Below, one piece after another: positions 37,200 to 52,226 of a stretch of DNA of 64,000 nucleotides. Position 1 is the first letter of the stretch, and every line of letters starts with the position of its first letter. This DNA is from Halictus rubicundus (lineage: Eukaryota; Arthropoda; Insecta; Hymenoptera; Halictidae). The position numbers and the translations under genes are program-made. The notes below the pieces were generated by a model. That model made no database searches and had not been told where the DNA came from. It was given only the letters and a program-made list of their open reading frames with translations. Location: the NCBI RefSeq assembly GCF_050948215.1, contig NW_027488638.1, positions 682,001-746,000 on the forward strand. Direction: 5' to 3'.

Positions 37200-40100
37200 A
37201 TAGGGGATTTGATAGGATACAGGATAGGATAGAGGATAGGATAGGATAGAGGATAGGATAGGATAGAGGATAGGATAGGATAGAGGATAGGATAGACGAT
37301 AGGATAGGATAGAGGATAGGATAGGATAGAGGATAGGATAGACGATAGGATAGAATAGAGGATAGGATAGGATAGAGGATATTATAGGATAGAGGATATG
37401 ATAGGATAGAGGATAGGATAGGGTAGAAGATAGGATAGGATAGAGGATAGGATAGGATAGGATAGAGGATAGGATAGGATAGGATAGAGGATAGGATAGG
37501 ATAGAGGATAGGATAGGATAGAGGATAGGATAGGACAGAGGATAGGATAGGGGATTTTATAGGATAGAGGATAGGATAGGATAGACGATAGGATAGGGTA
37601 GAGGATAGGATAGGATAGAGGATAGGATAGGGGATTTGATAGGATAGAGGATAGGATAGGACAGAAGATAGGATAGGATAGAGGATATGATAGGATAGAG
37701 GATAGGATAGGATAGAAGATAGGATAGGATAGAGGATAGGATAGAGGATAGGATAGAGGATAGGATAGGATAGAGGATAGGATAGACGATAGGATAGAAT
37801 AGAGGATAGGATAGGATAGAGGATATTATAGGATAGAGGATATGATAGGATAGAGGATAGGATAGGATAGAAGATAGGATAGGATAGAGGATAGGATAGG
37901 ATAGGATAGATGATAGGATAGGATAGAGGATTGGATAGGATACAGGATAGGATACAGGATAGGATAGGATAGAGGATAGATGATAGGATATGATAGAGGA
38001 TAGGATAGGATAGAGAATAGGATAGACGATAGGATAGGATAGGGGATAGGATAGGATAGAGGATAGGATAGGATAGAGGATAGGATAGGATAGAGGATAG
38101 GATAGGATAGGATAGAGGATAGGATAGGATAGACGGTTGGATAGGATACAGGAAAGGATAGGATTGATGATAGATGATAGGATAGGATAGAGGATAGGAT
38201 AGGGGATTTGATAGGATAGACGATAGGATAGGAAAGAGGATAGGATAGACGATAGGATAGGATAGAGGATAGGATAGGATAGAGGATAGGATAGAGAATA
38301 GGTTAGGATTGAGGATAGGATAGAGGATAGCATAGGATAGAGGACAGGATAGGATAGAGGATAGGATAGGATAGAGGATTGGATAGGATACAGGAAAGGA
38401 TAGGATTGAGGATAGATGATAGGATAGGATAGAAGATAGGATAGGATGGAGGATAAGATAGGATAGAGGATAGGATAGGGGATTTGATTGGATAGATGAT
38501 AGGGTAGGATAGAAGATAGGATAGGATAGGATAGAGGATGGGATACTATAGAGGATAGGATAGGATAGAGGCTAGGAGAGGATAGACGATAGGATAGGAT
38601 AGAGGATAGAATAGGATAGAGGATAGGATAGGATAGAGGATAGGATAGACGATAGGATAGGATAGAGGATAGGATAGGATAGAGGATAGGATAGACGATA
38701 GGATAGGATAGAGGATAGGATAGGATAGATGCTAGGATAGGATAGAGGATAGGATAGGATAGAGGATAGGATAGGATAGTAGATATTATAGGATAGAGGA
38801 TAGGATAGGATAGAGGATAGGATAGGATAGAGGATTGGATAGGATAGAGGATAGATGATAGGATAGGATAGAGCATTGGATAGGATACAGGATAGGATAG
38901 GATAGAGGATAGGATAGACGATAGGATAGGATAGAGGACAGGATAGGATAGAGGATAGGATAGGATAGAGGATTGGATAGGATACAGGAAAGGATAGGAT
39001 TGAGGATAGGATAGAGGATAGGATAGGATAGAGGATAGGATAGGACAGAGGATAGGATAGGGGATTAGATAGGATAGAGGATAGGATAGGATAGAAGATG
39101 GGATAGGATAGAGGATAGGATAGGATAGAGGATAGGATGGAATAGAGGATAGGATAGGATAGAGGATATGATAGACGACAGGATAGGATAGAGGATAGGA
39201 TAGACGATAGGATAGGATAGAGGATAGGATAGGATAGAGGATAGGATAGAGGATAGATGATAGGATAGGATAGAGGATAGGATAGGGGATTTGATAGGAT
39301 AGAGGATAGGATAGGAAAGAGGATAGGATAGACGATAGGATAGGGTAGAGGATAGGATAGGATAGAGGATAGGATAGGGGATTTGATAGGATAGAGGATA
39401 GGATAGGACAGAAGATAGGATAGGATAGAGGATAGGATAGAGGATTGGATAGAGGATAGGATAGGATAGAGGATATTATAGGATAGAGGATATGATAGGA
39501 TAGAGGATAGGATAGGATAGAAGATAGGATAGGATAGAGGATAGGATAGGATAGAGGATAGGATAGGACAGAGGATAGGATAGGGGATTTTATAGGATAG
39601 AGGATAGGATAGGATAGACGATAGGATAGGGTAGAGGATAGGATAGGATAGAGGATAGGATAGGGGATTTGATAGGATAGAGGATAGGATAGGACAGAAG
39701 ATAGGATAGGATAGAGGATATGATAGGATAGAGGATAGGATAGGATAGAAGATAGGATATGATAGGGGATAGGATAGGATACAGCATAGGATAGGATAGA
39801 GGATAGGATAGACGATAGGATAGGATAGAGGATAGGATAGGATAGAGGATAGGATAGGATAGAGGATAGGATAGGGGATTTGATAGGATAGGGGATTTGA
39901 TAGGATAGACGATAGGATAGGATAGAGGATAGGATAGGATAGGATAGAGGATAGGATACTATAGAGGATAGGATAGGATAGAGGCTAGGATAGACGATAG
40001 GATAGAATAGAGGATAGGATAGGATAGAGGATAGGATAGGGGATTTGATAGGATACAGGATAGGATAGAGGATAGGATAGGATAGAGGATAGGATAGACG

Positions 40101-41770
40101 ATAGGATAGGATAGAGGATAGGATAGGATAGAGGATAGGATAGACGATAGGATAGAATAGAGGATAGGATAGGATAGAGGATATTATAGGATAGAGGATA
40201 TGATAGGATAGAGGATAGGATAGGGTAGAAGATAGGATAGGATAGAGGATAGGATAGGACAGAGGATAGGATAGGGGATTTGATAGGATAGAGGATAGGA
40301 TAGGATAGACGATAGGATAGGGTAGAGGATAGGATAGGATAGAGGTTAGGATAGGGGATTTGATAGGATAGAGGATAGGATAGGACAGAAGATAGGATAG
40401 GATAGAGGATATGATAGGATAGAGGATAGGATAGGATAGAAGATAGGATAGGATAGAGGATAGGATAGAGGATAGGATAGAGGATAGGATAGGATAGAGG
40501 ATAGGATAGACGATAGGATAGAATAGAGGATAGGATAGGATAGAGGATATTATAGGATAGAGGATATGATAGGATAGAGGATAGGATAGGATAGAAGATA
40601 GGATAGGATAGAGGATAGGATAGGATAGGATAGATGATAGGATAGGATAGAGGATTGGATAGGATACAGGATAGGATACAGGATAGGATAGGATAGAGGA
40701 TAGATGATAGGATATGATAGAGGATAGGATAGGATAGAGAATAGGATAGACGATAGGATAGGATAGGGGATAGGATAGGATAGAGGATAGGATAGGATAG
40801 AGGATAGGATAGGATAGAGGATAGGATAGGATAGGATAGAGGATAGGATAGGATAGACGGTTGGATAGGATACAGGAAAGGATAGGATTGATGATAGATG
40901 ATAGGATAGGATAGAGGATAGGATAGGGGATTTGATAGGATAGACGATAGGATAGGAAAGAGGATAGGATAGACGATAGGATAGGATAGAGGATAGGATA
41001 GGATAGAGGATAGGATAGAGAATAGGTTAGGATTGAGGATAGGATAGAGGATAGCATAGGATAGAGGACAGGATAGGATAGAGGATAGGATAGGATAGAG
41101 GATTGGATAGGATACAGGAAAGGATAGGATTGAGGATAGATGATAGGATAGGATAGAAGATAGGATAGGATGGAGGATAAGATAGGATAGAGGATAGGAT
41201 AGGGGATTTGATTGGATAGATGATAGGGTAGGATAGAAGATAGGATAGGATAGGATAGAGGATGGGATACTATAGAGGATAGGATAGGATAGAGGCTAGG
41301 AGAGGATAGACGATAGGATAGGATAGAGGATAGAATAGGATAGAGGATAGGATAGGATAGAGGATAGGATAGACGATAGGATAGGATAGAGGATAGGATA
41401 GGATAGAGGATAGGATAGACGATAGGATAGGATAGAGGATAGGATAGGATAGATGCTAGGATAGGATAGAGGATAGGATAGGATAGAGGATAGGATAGGA
41501 TAGTAGATATTATAGGATAGAGGATAGGATAGGATAGAGGATAGGATAGGATAGAGGATTGGATAGGATAGAGGATAGATGATAGGATAGGATAGAGCAT
41601 TGGATAGGATACAGGATAGGATAGGATAGAGGATAGGATAGACGATAGGATAGGATAGAGGACAGGATAGGATAGAGGATAGGATAGGATAGAGGATTGG
41701 ATAGGATACAGGAAAGGATAGGATTGAGGATAGGATAGAGGATAGGATAGGATAGAGGATAGGATACGAT
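37200..41770. repeat. Tandem duplication with 2724-bp period
   Basis: Rare words recur at exactly 2724 bp: AGACGGTTGG at 38131 and 40855, GCTAGGAGAGG at 38571 and 41295, and TAGTAGATATT at 38777 and 41501. The same words occur once upstream at 27059, 27499 and 27705, each 11072 bp before the first copy. A single ancestral segment was therefore doubled only in the downstream duplicate. A 414-type unit lies inside (39.0-39.5 kb). Confidence 0.85.
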
Positions 41771-41778
41771 AGAGGATA

Positions 41779-43370
41779 CGATATCTTAGGCGATAGAATA
41801 GGATAGAGGATAGGATAGGGGATTGGATAGGATAGAGAACAGGATACGATAGGGGATAGGATAGGATAGAGGATAGGATAGGATAGAGGATAGGATAGAG
41901 GATAGGATAGGATAGAGGATAGGATAGGATAGAGGATAGGGTAGACGACAGGATAGGATAGAGGATAGGATAGACGATAGGATAGGATAGAGGATAGGAT
42001 AGACGACAGGATAGGATAGAGGATAGGATAGAGGATAGGATAGGATAGAGGATAGGATAGGATAGAGGATAGGATAGGATAGAGGATAGGGTAGACGACT
42101 GGATAGGTTAGAGGATAGGATAGACGATAGGATAGGATAGAGGATAGGATAGACGACAGGATAGGATAGAGGATAGGATAGAGGATAGGATAGGATAGAG
42201 GATAGGATAGGATAGAGGATAGGATAGGATAGAGGATAGGATAGGATAGAGGATAGGATAGAGGATAGGATAGAGAATAGGTTAGGATAGAGGATAGGAT
42301 AGGATAGAGGATAGGATAGGATAGAGGATAGGATAGGATAGAGGATAGGATAGGATAGAGGATACGATATCTTAGGCGATAGGATAGGATAGAGGATAAG
42401 ATAGGGGATTGGATAGGATAGAGAACAGGATACGATAGGGGATAGGATAGGATAGAGGATAGGATAGGATACAGGATAGGATAGGGGATTTGATAGGATA
42501 GAGGATAGGATTGGATAGAAGATAGGATAGGATAGAAGATAGGATAGGATAGAGGATAGGATAGGATAGAGGATAGGATAGGATAGAGGATAGAGGATAT
42601 GATAGAGGATAGGATAGGATAGAGGATAGGATGGGGTAGAACATTGGATAGGGGATAGGATAGGATAGAGGATATTATAGGATAGAGGATATGATAGGAT
42701 AGAGGATAGGCTAGGATAGAGGATTGGATAGGATAGAGGATAGATGATAGGATAGGATAGAGGATTGGATAGGATACAGGATAGAATAGGATAGAGGATA
42801 GGATAGGGGATTTGATAGGATAGAGGATAGGATAGGATAGAAGATAGGGTAGGATAGAGGATAGGATAGGATAGAAGATAGGATAGGATAGAGGATAGGA
42901 TAGACGATAGGATAGGATAGAGGATAGGATAGGATAGAGGATAGGATAGGATAGAGGATAGGATAGGATACAGGATACGATATCTTAGGCGATAGGATAG
43001 GATAGAGGATAGGATAGGGGATTGGATAGGATAGAGAACAGGATACGATAGGGGATAGGATAGGATAGAGGATAGGATAGGATAGAGGATAGGATAGGGG
43101 ATTTGATAGGATAGAGGATAGGATAGGATAGATGATAGGATAGGACAGAGGATAGGATAGGGGATTTGATAGGATAGAGGATAGGATAGGATAGAAAATG
43201 GGATAGGATAGAGGATAGGATAGGATAGAGGATAGGATGGGATAGAGGATAGGATAGGATAGGGGATAGGATAGACGACAGGATAGGATAGAGGATAGGA
43301 TAGACGATAGGATAGGATAGAGGACAGGATAGGGGATTTGATAGGATAGAGGATATTATAGGATAGAGGA
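41779..43370. repeat. Second set of CGATATCTTAGGCG higher-order units
   Basis: Markers at 41779, 42365 and 42978 correspond to 27983, 28608 and 29221 at offsets 13796, 13757 and 13757. The unusual GATAGAAAATGGG at 29437 is also found at 43194 (offset 13757). Similarity ends near 43370, after the GATAT TATAG module. This marks the right limit of the large duplication. Confidence 0.75.
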
Positions 43371-45056
43371 TAGATGATAGGATAGGATAGAGGATAGGAT
43401 AGGGGATTTGATAGGATAGACGATAGGATAGTGGATTTGATAGGATAGAGGATAGGATAGGATAGAGGATAGGATAGGACAGAGGATAGGATAGGTGATT
43501 TCATAGGATAGAGGATAGGATAGGATAGAAGATGGGATAGGATAGAGGATAGGATATACGACAGGATAGGATAGAGGATAGGATAGACGATAGGATAGGA
43601 TATAGGATAGGATAGGATAGAGGAAAGGATAGAGGATAGATGATAGGATAGGATAGAGGATAGGATAGGGGATTTGATAGGATAGACGATAGGATAGGGG
43701 ATTTGATAGGATAGACGATAGGATAGGGGATTTGATAGGATAGAGGATAGGATAGGATAGAGGATAGGATAGGACAGATAATAGGATAGGTGATTTCATA
43801 GGATAGAGGATAGGATAGGATAGAAGATGGGATAGGATAGAGGATAGGATAGACGACAGGATAGGATAGAGGATAGGATAGACGATAGGATAGGATAGAG
43901 GATAGGATAGGATAGAGGATAGGATAGGATAGAGGATAGGATAGGATAGAGGATAGGATAGGATAGAGGATAGGATAGGATAGAGGATAGGATAGGATAG
44001 GCGATAGGATAGGATAGATGATAGGATAGGATAGAGGATAGGATAGACGACAGGATAGGATAGAGGATAGGATAGGATAGAGGATAGACGACAGGATAGG
44101 ATAGAGGATAGGATAGGATAGAGGATAGGATAGGATAGAGGATAGGATAGGATAGAGGATGGGATAGGATAGAGGATAGGATAGGATAGAGGATAGGATA
44201 GAGGATAGGATAGAGAATAGGTTAGGATAGAGGATAGGATAGGATAGAGGATAGGATAGGATAGGATAGAGGATAGGATAGGATAGAGGATAGAGGATAG
44301 GATAGGGGATTTGATAGGATAGAGGATAGGATAGGATAGAGGATAGGATAGGACAGAGGATAGGATAGGGGATTTGATAGGATAGAGGATAGGATAGGAT
44401 AGAAGATGGGATAGGATAGAGGATAGGATAGGATAGACGATAGGATAGGATAGAGGATAGGATAGGATAGAGGATAGGGTAGACGACAGGCTAGGATAGA
44501 GGATAGCATAGACGATAGGATAGGATAGAGGATACGATAGACGACAGGATAGGATAGAGGATAGGATAGAGGATAGGATAGGATAGAGGATAGGATAGGA
44601 TAGGATAGAGGATAGGATAGAGGATAGGATAGAGAATAGGTTAGGATAGAGGATAGGATAGGATAGAGGATAGGATAGGATAGAGGATAGGATATGATAG
44701 AGGATAGGATAGGATAGAGGATAGGGGATAGGATAGTGGATAGGATAGAGGACAGGATAGGATAGAGGATAGGATGGGATAGAGCATTGGATAGGGGATA
44801 GGATAGGATAGAGGATATTATAGGATAGAGGATATGATAGGATAGAGGATAGGATAGGATAGAGGATAGGATAGGATAGAGGATACGACATCTTAGGCGA
44901 TAGGATAGGATAGAGGATAGGATAGGGGATTTGATAGGATAGAGGATAGGATAGGATAGAAGATAGGATAGAAGATAGGATAGGATAGAGGATAGGATAG
45001 GATAGAGGATAGGATAGGATAGAGGATAGGATAGGATAGAGGATAGGATAGGATAG

Positions 45057-45630
45057 AGGATAGGATAGACGATAGGATAGACGATAGGATAGGATAGAGG
45101 ATAGGATAGTACAGAGGATAGGATAGGGGATTTGATAGGATACAGGACAGGATAGAATAGAGGATAGGATAGGATAGAGGATTGGATAGAGGATAGGATA
45201 GGATAGAGTATATTATAGGATAGAGCATATGATAGGATAGAGGATAGGCTAGGATAGAGGATAGGATAGACGATAGGATAGACGATAGGATAGGATAGAG
45301 GATAGGATAGTACAGAGGATAGGATAGGGGATTTGATAGGATACAGGACAGGATAGAATAGAGGATAGGATAGGATAGAGGATTGGATAGAGGATAGGAT
45401 AGGATAGAGGATATTATAGGATAGAGGATATGATAGGATAGAGGATAGGCTAGGATAGAGGATAGGATAGACGATAGGATAGACGATAGGATATTATAGA
45501 GGATAGGATAGTACAGAGGATAGGATAGGGGATTTGATAGGATACAGGACAGGATAGAATAGAGGATAGGATAGGATAGAGGATTGGATAGAGGATAGGA
45601 TAGGATAGAGGATATTATAGGATAGAGGAT
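45057..45630. repeat. 201-bp tandem repeat, three copies
   Basis: GTACAGAGG occurs at 45109, 45310 and 45511, and the doubled GATAGAC module starts at 45068, 45269 and 45470, both with a spacing of exactly 201 bp. The third copy carries a GATAT TATAG substitution before the marker. Single relatives of the unit occur at 53551, 54530, 55752, 59998 and 62968. Confidence 0.88.
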
Positions 45631-48600
45631 ATGATAGTATAGATGATAGGATAGGATAGAAGATAGGATAGGATAGAGGATAGGATAGGATAGGATAGAG
45701 GATAGGATAGGATAGAGGATAGGATAGGATAGAGGATAGGATAGGATAGAGGATAGGATAGGATAGAGGATAGGATAGGATAGAGGATAGGATAGGATAG
45801 AGGATAGGATAGGATAGAGGATAGGATAGGATAGAGGATAGGATAGACGATAGGATAGATTAGAGGATAGGATAGGATAGAGGATAGGATAGAGGATAGG
45901 ATAGAGGATAGGATAGAGGATATGATAGAGGATAGGATAGGATAGAGAATAGGATAGGATAGATTATAGGATATGATAGGGGATAGGATAGGATAGAGCA
46001 TAGGATAGGATAGAGGATAGGATAGGGGATTTGATAGGATAGGGGATTTGATAGGATAGGGGATTTGATAGGATAGAGGATAGGATAGGATAGAGGATAG
46101 GATAGGACAGAGGATAGGATAGGGGATTTGATAGGATAGAGGATAGGATAAGATAGAAGATGGGATAGGATAGAGGATATTATAGGATAGAGGATATGAT
46201 AGGATAGAGGATAGGATAGGATAGAAGATAGGATAGGATAGAGGATAGGATAGGATAGAGGATAGAATAGGATAGAGGATAGGATAGGATAGAGGATAGG
46301 ATAGGATAGAGGATAGAGGATAGGATAGGGGATTTGATAGGATAGAGGATAGGATAGGATAGAGGATAGGATAGAGGATAGGATAGAGGATAGGAAAGGA
46401 TAGAGGATAGGATAGGACAGAGGATAGGATAGGATAGACGACAGGATAGGATAGAGGATAGGATAGACGATAGGATAGGATAGAGAATAGGATAGGATAG
46501 AGGATAGGATAGGATAGAGGATAGGATAGGATAGAGGATAGGATAGGATAGAGGATAGGATAGGATAGAGGATAGGATAGAGGATAGGATAGAGGATAGG
46601 AAAGGATAGAGGATAGGATAGGACAGAGGATAGGATAGGATAGACGACAGGATAGGATAGAGGATAGGATAGACGATAGGATAGGATAGAGAATAGGATA
46701 GGATAGAGGATAGGATAGGATAGAGGATAGGATAGGATAGAGGATAGGATAGGATAGAGGATAGGATAGGATAGACGATAGGATAGGATAGAGGATAGGA
46801 TAGGATAGGATAGAGGATAGGATAGGATAGAGGATAGGATAGGATAGAGGATAGGATAGACGATAGGATAGATTAGAGGATAGGATAGGATAGAGGATAG
46901 GATAGAGGATAGGATAGAGGATATGATAGAGGATAGGATAGGATAGAGAATAGGATAGGATAGAAGATAGGATAGGATAGAGGATAGGATAGGATAGGAT
47001 AGAGGATAGGATAGGATAGAGGAGAGGATAGGATAGAGGATAGGATAGGATAGAGGATAGGATAGACGATAGGATAGAATAGAGGATAGGATAGGATAGA
47101 GGATAGGATAGGGGATTTGATAGGATAGAGGATAGGATAGGACAGAAGATAGGATAGGATAGAGGATAGGATAGGGGATTTGATAGGATAGAGGATAGGA
47201 TAGGAAAGAGGATAGGATAGAGGATAGGATAGGATAGAGGATAGGATAGACGATAGGATAGGATAGAGGACAGGATAGACGATAGGATAGGATAGACGAT
47301 AGGATAGGATAGAGGATAGGATAGGGGATTTGATAGGATAGAGGGTAGAATAGGACAGAAGATAGGATAGGATAGAAGATAGGATAGGATAGGATAGAGG
47401 ATAGGATAGGACAGAGGATAGGATAGGATAGAGGATAGGATAGACGATAGGATAGAATAGAGGATAGGATAGGATAGAGGATAGGATAGAGGATAGGATA
47501 GAGGATAGGATAGAGGATAGGATAGAGGATAGGATAGAGGATAGGATAGGATAGAGAATAGGATAGGGTAGAGGATAGGATAGGATAGGATAGAGGAGAG
47601 GATAGGATAGAGGATAGGATAGGATAGAGGATAGGATAGACGATAGGATAGAATAGAGGATAGGATAGGATAGAGGATAGGATAGGGGATTTGATAGGAT
47701 AGAGGATAGGATAGGACAGAAGATAGGATAGGATAGAGGATAGGATAGGATAGAGGATAGGATAGAGGATAGATGATAGGATAGGATAGAGGATAGGATA
47801 GGGGATTTGATAGGATAGAGGATAGGATAGGAAAGAGGATAGGATAGAGGATAGGATAGGATAGAGGATAGGATAGACGATAGGATAGGATAGAGGATAG
47901 GATAGACGATAGGATAGGATAGACGATAGGATAGGATAGAGGATAGGATAGGGGATTTGATAGGATAGAGGGTGGGATAGGACAGAAGATAGGATAGGAT
48001 AGAAGATAGGATAGGATAGGATAGAGGATAGGATAGGACAGAGGATAGGATAGGATAGAGGATAGGATAGACGATAGGATAGAATAGAGGATAGGATAGG
48101 ATAGAGGATAGGATAGAGGATAGGATAGAGGATAGAATAGAGGATAGGATAGAGGATAGGATAGGATAGAGAATAGGATAGGATAGAGGATAGGATATGA
48201 TAGGGGATAGGATAGGATAGAGCATAGGATAGGATAGAGGATAGGATAGACGATAGGATAGGATAGAGGATAGGATAGGATATGATAGAGGATAGGATAG
48301 GGGATTTGATAGGATAGAGGATAGGATAGGGGATTTGATAGGATAGAGGATAGGATAGGATAGAAGATGGGATAGGATAGAGGATAGGATAGGATAGAGG
48401 ATAGGATAGGATAGAGGATAGGATAGGATAGAGGATAGGATAGACGACAGGATAGGATAGAGGATAGGATAGGATAGGGGATAGGATAGGGGATTTGATA
48501 GGATAGGGGATTTGATAGGATAGAGGATAGGATAGGATAGTGGATAGGATAGGACAGAGGATAGGATAGGGGATTTGATAGGATAGAGGATAGGATAGGA

Positions 48601-51600
48601 TAGAGGATAGGATAGGATAGAGAATAGGATAGAGTATAGGATTGAATAGAGGATAGGATAGGATAGAGGATAGGATAGGATAGAGGATAGGACAGGATAG
48701 AGGATATGATAGGATAGAGGATAGGATAGGATAGAGGATAGGATATCTTAGGCGATAGGATAGGATAGACGATAGGATAGGATAGAGGATAGGATAGGGG
48801 ATTTGATAGGATAGAGGGTAGGTAGGGGATTTGATAGGATAGGGGATTTGATAGGATAGAGGATAGGATAGGATAGAGGATAGGGTAGACGATAGGATAG
48901 AATAGAGGATAGGATAGGATAGAGGATAGGATAGAGGATAGGATAGAGGATAGGATAGAGGATAGGATAGAGGATAGGATAGGATAGAGAATAGGATAGG
49001 ATAGAGGATAGGATATGATAGGGGATAGGATAGGATAGAGCATAGGATAGGATAGAGGATAGGATAGAGCATAGGATAGGATAGAGGATAGGATAGACGA
49101 TAGGATAGGATAGAGGATAGGATAGGATAGAGGATAGGATAGGGGATTTGATAGGATAGGGGATTTGATAGGATAGAGGATAGGATTGGATAGAGGATAG
49201 GATAGGATAGAGGATGTTATAGGATAGAGGATATGATAGGATAGAGGATAGGCTAGGATCGAGGATTGGATAGGTTAGAGGATAGATGATAGGATAGGAT
49301 AGAGGATTGGATACGATACAAGATAGGATAGGATAGAGGATAGGATAGGGGATTTGATAGGATAGAGGATAGGATAGGATAAAAGATAGGATAGAATAGA
49401 CGACAGGATAGGATAGAGGATAGGATAGGATAGAGGATAGGATAGGATAGAGGATAGGATAGGATAGAGGATAGGATAGAGGATAGGATAGAGAATAGGT
49501 TAGGATAGAGGATAGGATAGGATAGAGGATAGGATAGGATAGAGGATAGGATAGGATAGAGGATAGGATGGGATAGAGGATAGGATAGGATCGAGGATAG
49601 AGGATAGGATAGGGGATTTGATAGGATAGAGGATAGGATAGGACAGAGGATAGGATAGGATAGAAGATGGGATAGGATAGAGGATAGGAGAGGATAGAGG
49701 ATAGGATAGGATAGAGGATAGGATAGACGACAGGATAGGATAGAGGATAGGATAGACGATAGGATAGGATAGAGGATAGGATAGGATAGAGGATAGGATA
49801 GGATAGAGGATAGGATAGGATAGAGGATAGGATAGGATAGAGGATAGGATAGGATAGAGGATAGGATAGGATAGAGGATAGGATAGGATAGAGGATAGGA
49901 TAGAGGATAGGATAGGATAGAGGATAGGATAGGATAGAGGATAGGATAGGATAGTGGATAGGATATCATAGACGATAGGATAGGATAGAGGATAGGATAG
50001 GATAGAGGATAGGATAGACGACAGGATAGGATAGAGGATAGGATAGGACAGAGGATAGGATAGGATAGAGGATAGGATAGGATAGAGGATAGGATAGAGG
50101 ATAGGATAGAGAATAGGTTAGGATAGAGGATAGGATAGGATAGAGGATACGATAGAGGATAGGATAGAGAATAGGTTAGGATAGAGGATAGGATAGGATA
50201 GAGGATAGAGGATAGGATAGGATAGAGGATAGGATGGGATAGAGGATAGGATAGGATAGAGGATAGGATAGACGACAGGATAGGATAGAGGATAGGATAG
50301 ACGATAGGATAGGATAGAGGATAGGATAGGATAGAGGATAGGATAGAGGATAGATGATAGGATAGGATAGAGGATAGGATAGGGGATTTGATAGGATAGA
50401 GGATAGGATAGGAAAGAGGATAGGATAGACGATAGGATAGGATAGAGGATAGGATAGGATAGAGGATAGGATAGGGGATTTGATAGGATAGAGGATAGGA
50501 TAGGACAGAAGGTAGGATAGGATAGAGGATATGATAGGATAGAGGATATTATAGGATAGAGGATATGATAGGGTAGAGGATAGGATAGGATAGAAGATAG
50601 GATAGGATAGAGGATAGGATAGGATAGGATAGAGGATAGGATAGGATAGAGGATAGGATAGGATAGAGGATAGGATAGGATAGAGGATAGGATAGACGAC
50701 AGGATAGGATAGAGGATAGGATAGGATAGAGGATAGGATAGGATAGAGGATAGGATAGGATAGAGGATAGGATAGGATAGAGGATAGGATAGAGGATAGG
50801 ATAGGATAGAGGATAGGATAGAGGATAGGATAGAGAATAGGTTAGGATAGAGGATAGGATAGGATAGAGGATAGAGGATAGGATAGGACAGAGGATAGGA
50901 TAGGGGATTTGATAGGATAGAGGATAGGATAGGATAGAAGATGGGATAGGATAGAGGATAGGATAGGATAGAGGATAGGATGGGATAGAGGATAGGATAG
51001 GATAGAGGATAGGATAGACGACAGGATAGGATAGAGGATAGGATAGACGATAGGATAGGATAGAGGATAGGATAGGATAGAGGATAGGATAGAGGATAGA
51101 TGATAGGATAGGATAGAGGATAGATGATAGGATAGGATAGAGGATAGGATAGGGGATTTGATAGGATAGAGGATAGGATAGGAAAGAGGATAGGATAGAC
51201 GATAGGATAGGATAGAGGATAGGATAGGATAGAGGATAGGATAGGGGATTTGATAGGATAGAGGATAGGATAGGACAGAAGATAGGATAGGATAGAGGAT
51301 ATGATAGGATAGAGGATATTATAGGATAGAGGATATGATAGGATAGAGGATAGGATAGGATAGAAGATAGGATAGGATAGAGGATAGGATAGGATAGGAT
51401 AGAGGATAGGATAGGATAGAGGATAGGATAGGATAGAGGATAGGATAGGATAGAGGATAGGATAGGATAGAGGATAGGATAGACGATAGGATAGATTAGA
51501 GGATAGGATAGGATAGAGGATAGGATAGAGGATAGGATAGAGGATAGGATAGAGGATATGATAGAGGATAGGATAGGATAGAGAATAGGATAGGATAGAG

Positions 51601-52226
51601 GATAGGATATGATAGGGGATAGGATAGGATAGAGCATAGGATAGGATAGAGGATAGGATAGGGGATTTGATAGGATAGGGGATTTGATAGGATAGAGGAT
51701 AGGATAGGATAGAAGATAGGATAGGATAGAGGATAGGATAGGATAGAGGATAGGATAGGATAGAGGATAGGATAGGATAGAGGATAGGATAGGATAGAGG
51801 ATAGAGGATAGGATAGGGGATTTGATAGGATAGAGGATAGGATAGGATAGAGGATAGGATAGAGGATAGGATAGAGGATAGGATAGAGGATAGGAAAGGA
51901 TAGAGGATAGGATAGGACAGAGGATAGGATAGGATAGAAGATGGGATAGGATAGAGGATAGGATAGGATAGAGGATAGGATAGGATAGAGGATAGGATAG
52001 ACGACAGGATAGGATAGAGGATAGGATAGACGATAGGATAGGATAGAGAATAGGTTAGGATAGAGGATAGGATAGGATAGAGGATAGGATAGGATAGAGG
52101 ATAGGATAGGATAGAGGATAGGATAGGATAGACGATAGGTTAGGATAGAGGATAGGATAGGATAGGATAGAGGATAGGATAGGATAGAGGATAGGATAGG
52201 ATAGAGGATAGGATAGACGATAGGAT

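Larger units (their letters stand above)
17230..43370. repeat. Large tandem segmental duplication containing both copia copies
   Basis: Landmarks on the left repeat on the right. The left flank (17301 and 30261) is offset by 12960, the entire retrotransposon by 12747, the first right-flank landmark (22743 and 35524) by 12781, 24701 and 36017 by 11316, 27059 and 38131 by 11072, 27983 and 41779 by 13796, and 29221 and 42978 by 13757. The offset changes show a satellite segment of about 1465 bp missing downstream of copy 2 and a 2724-bp extra duplication in copy 2. The left and right limits are approximate. Confidence 0.8.
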
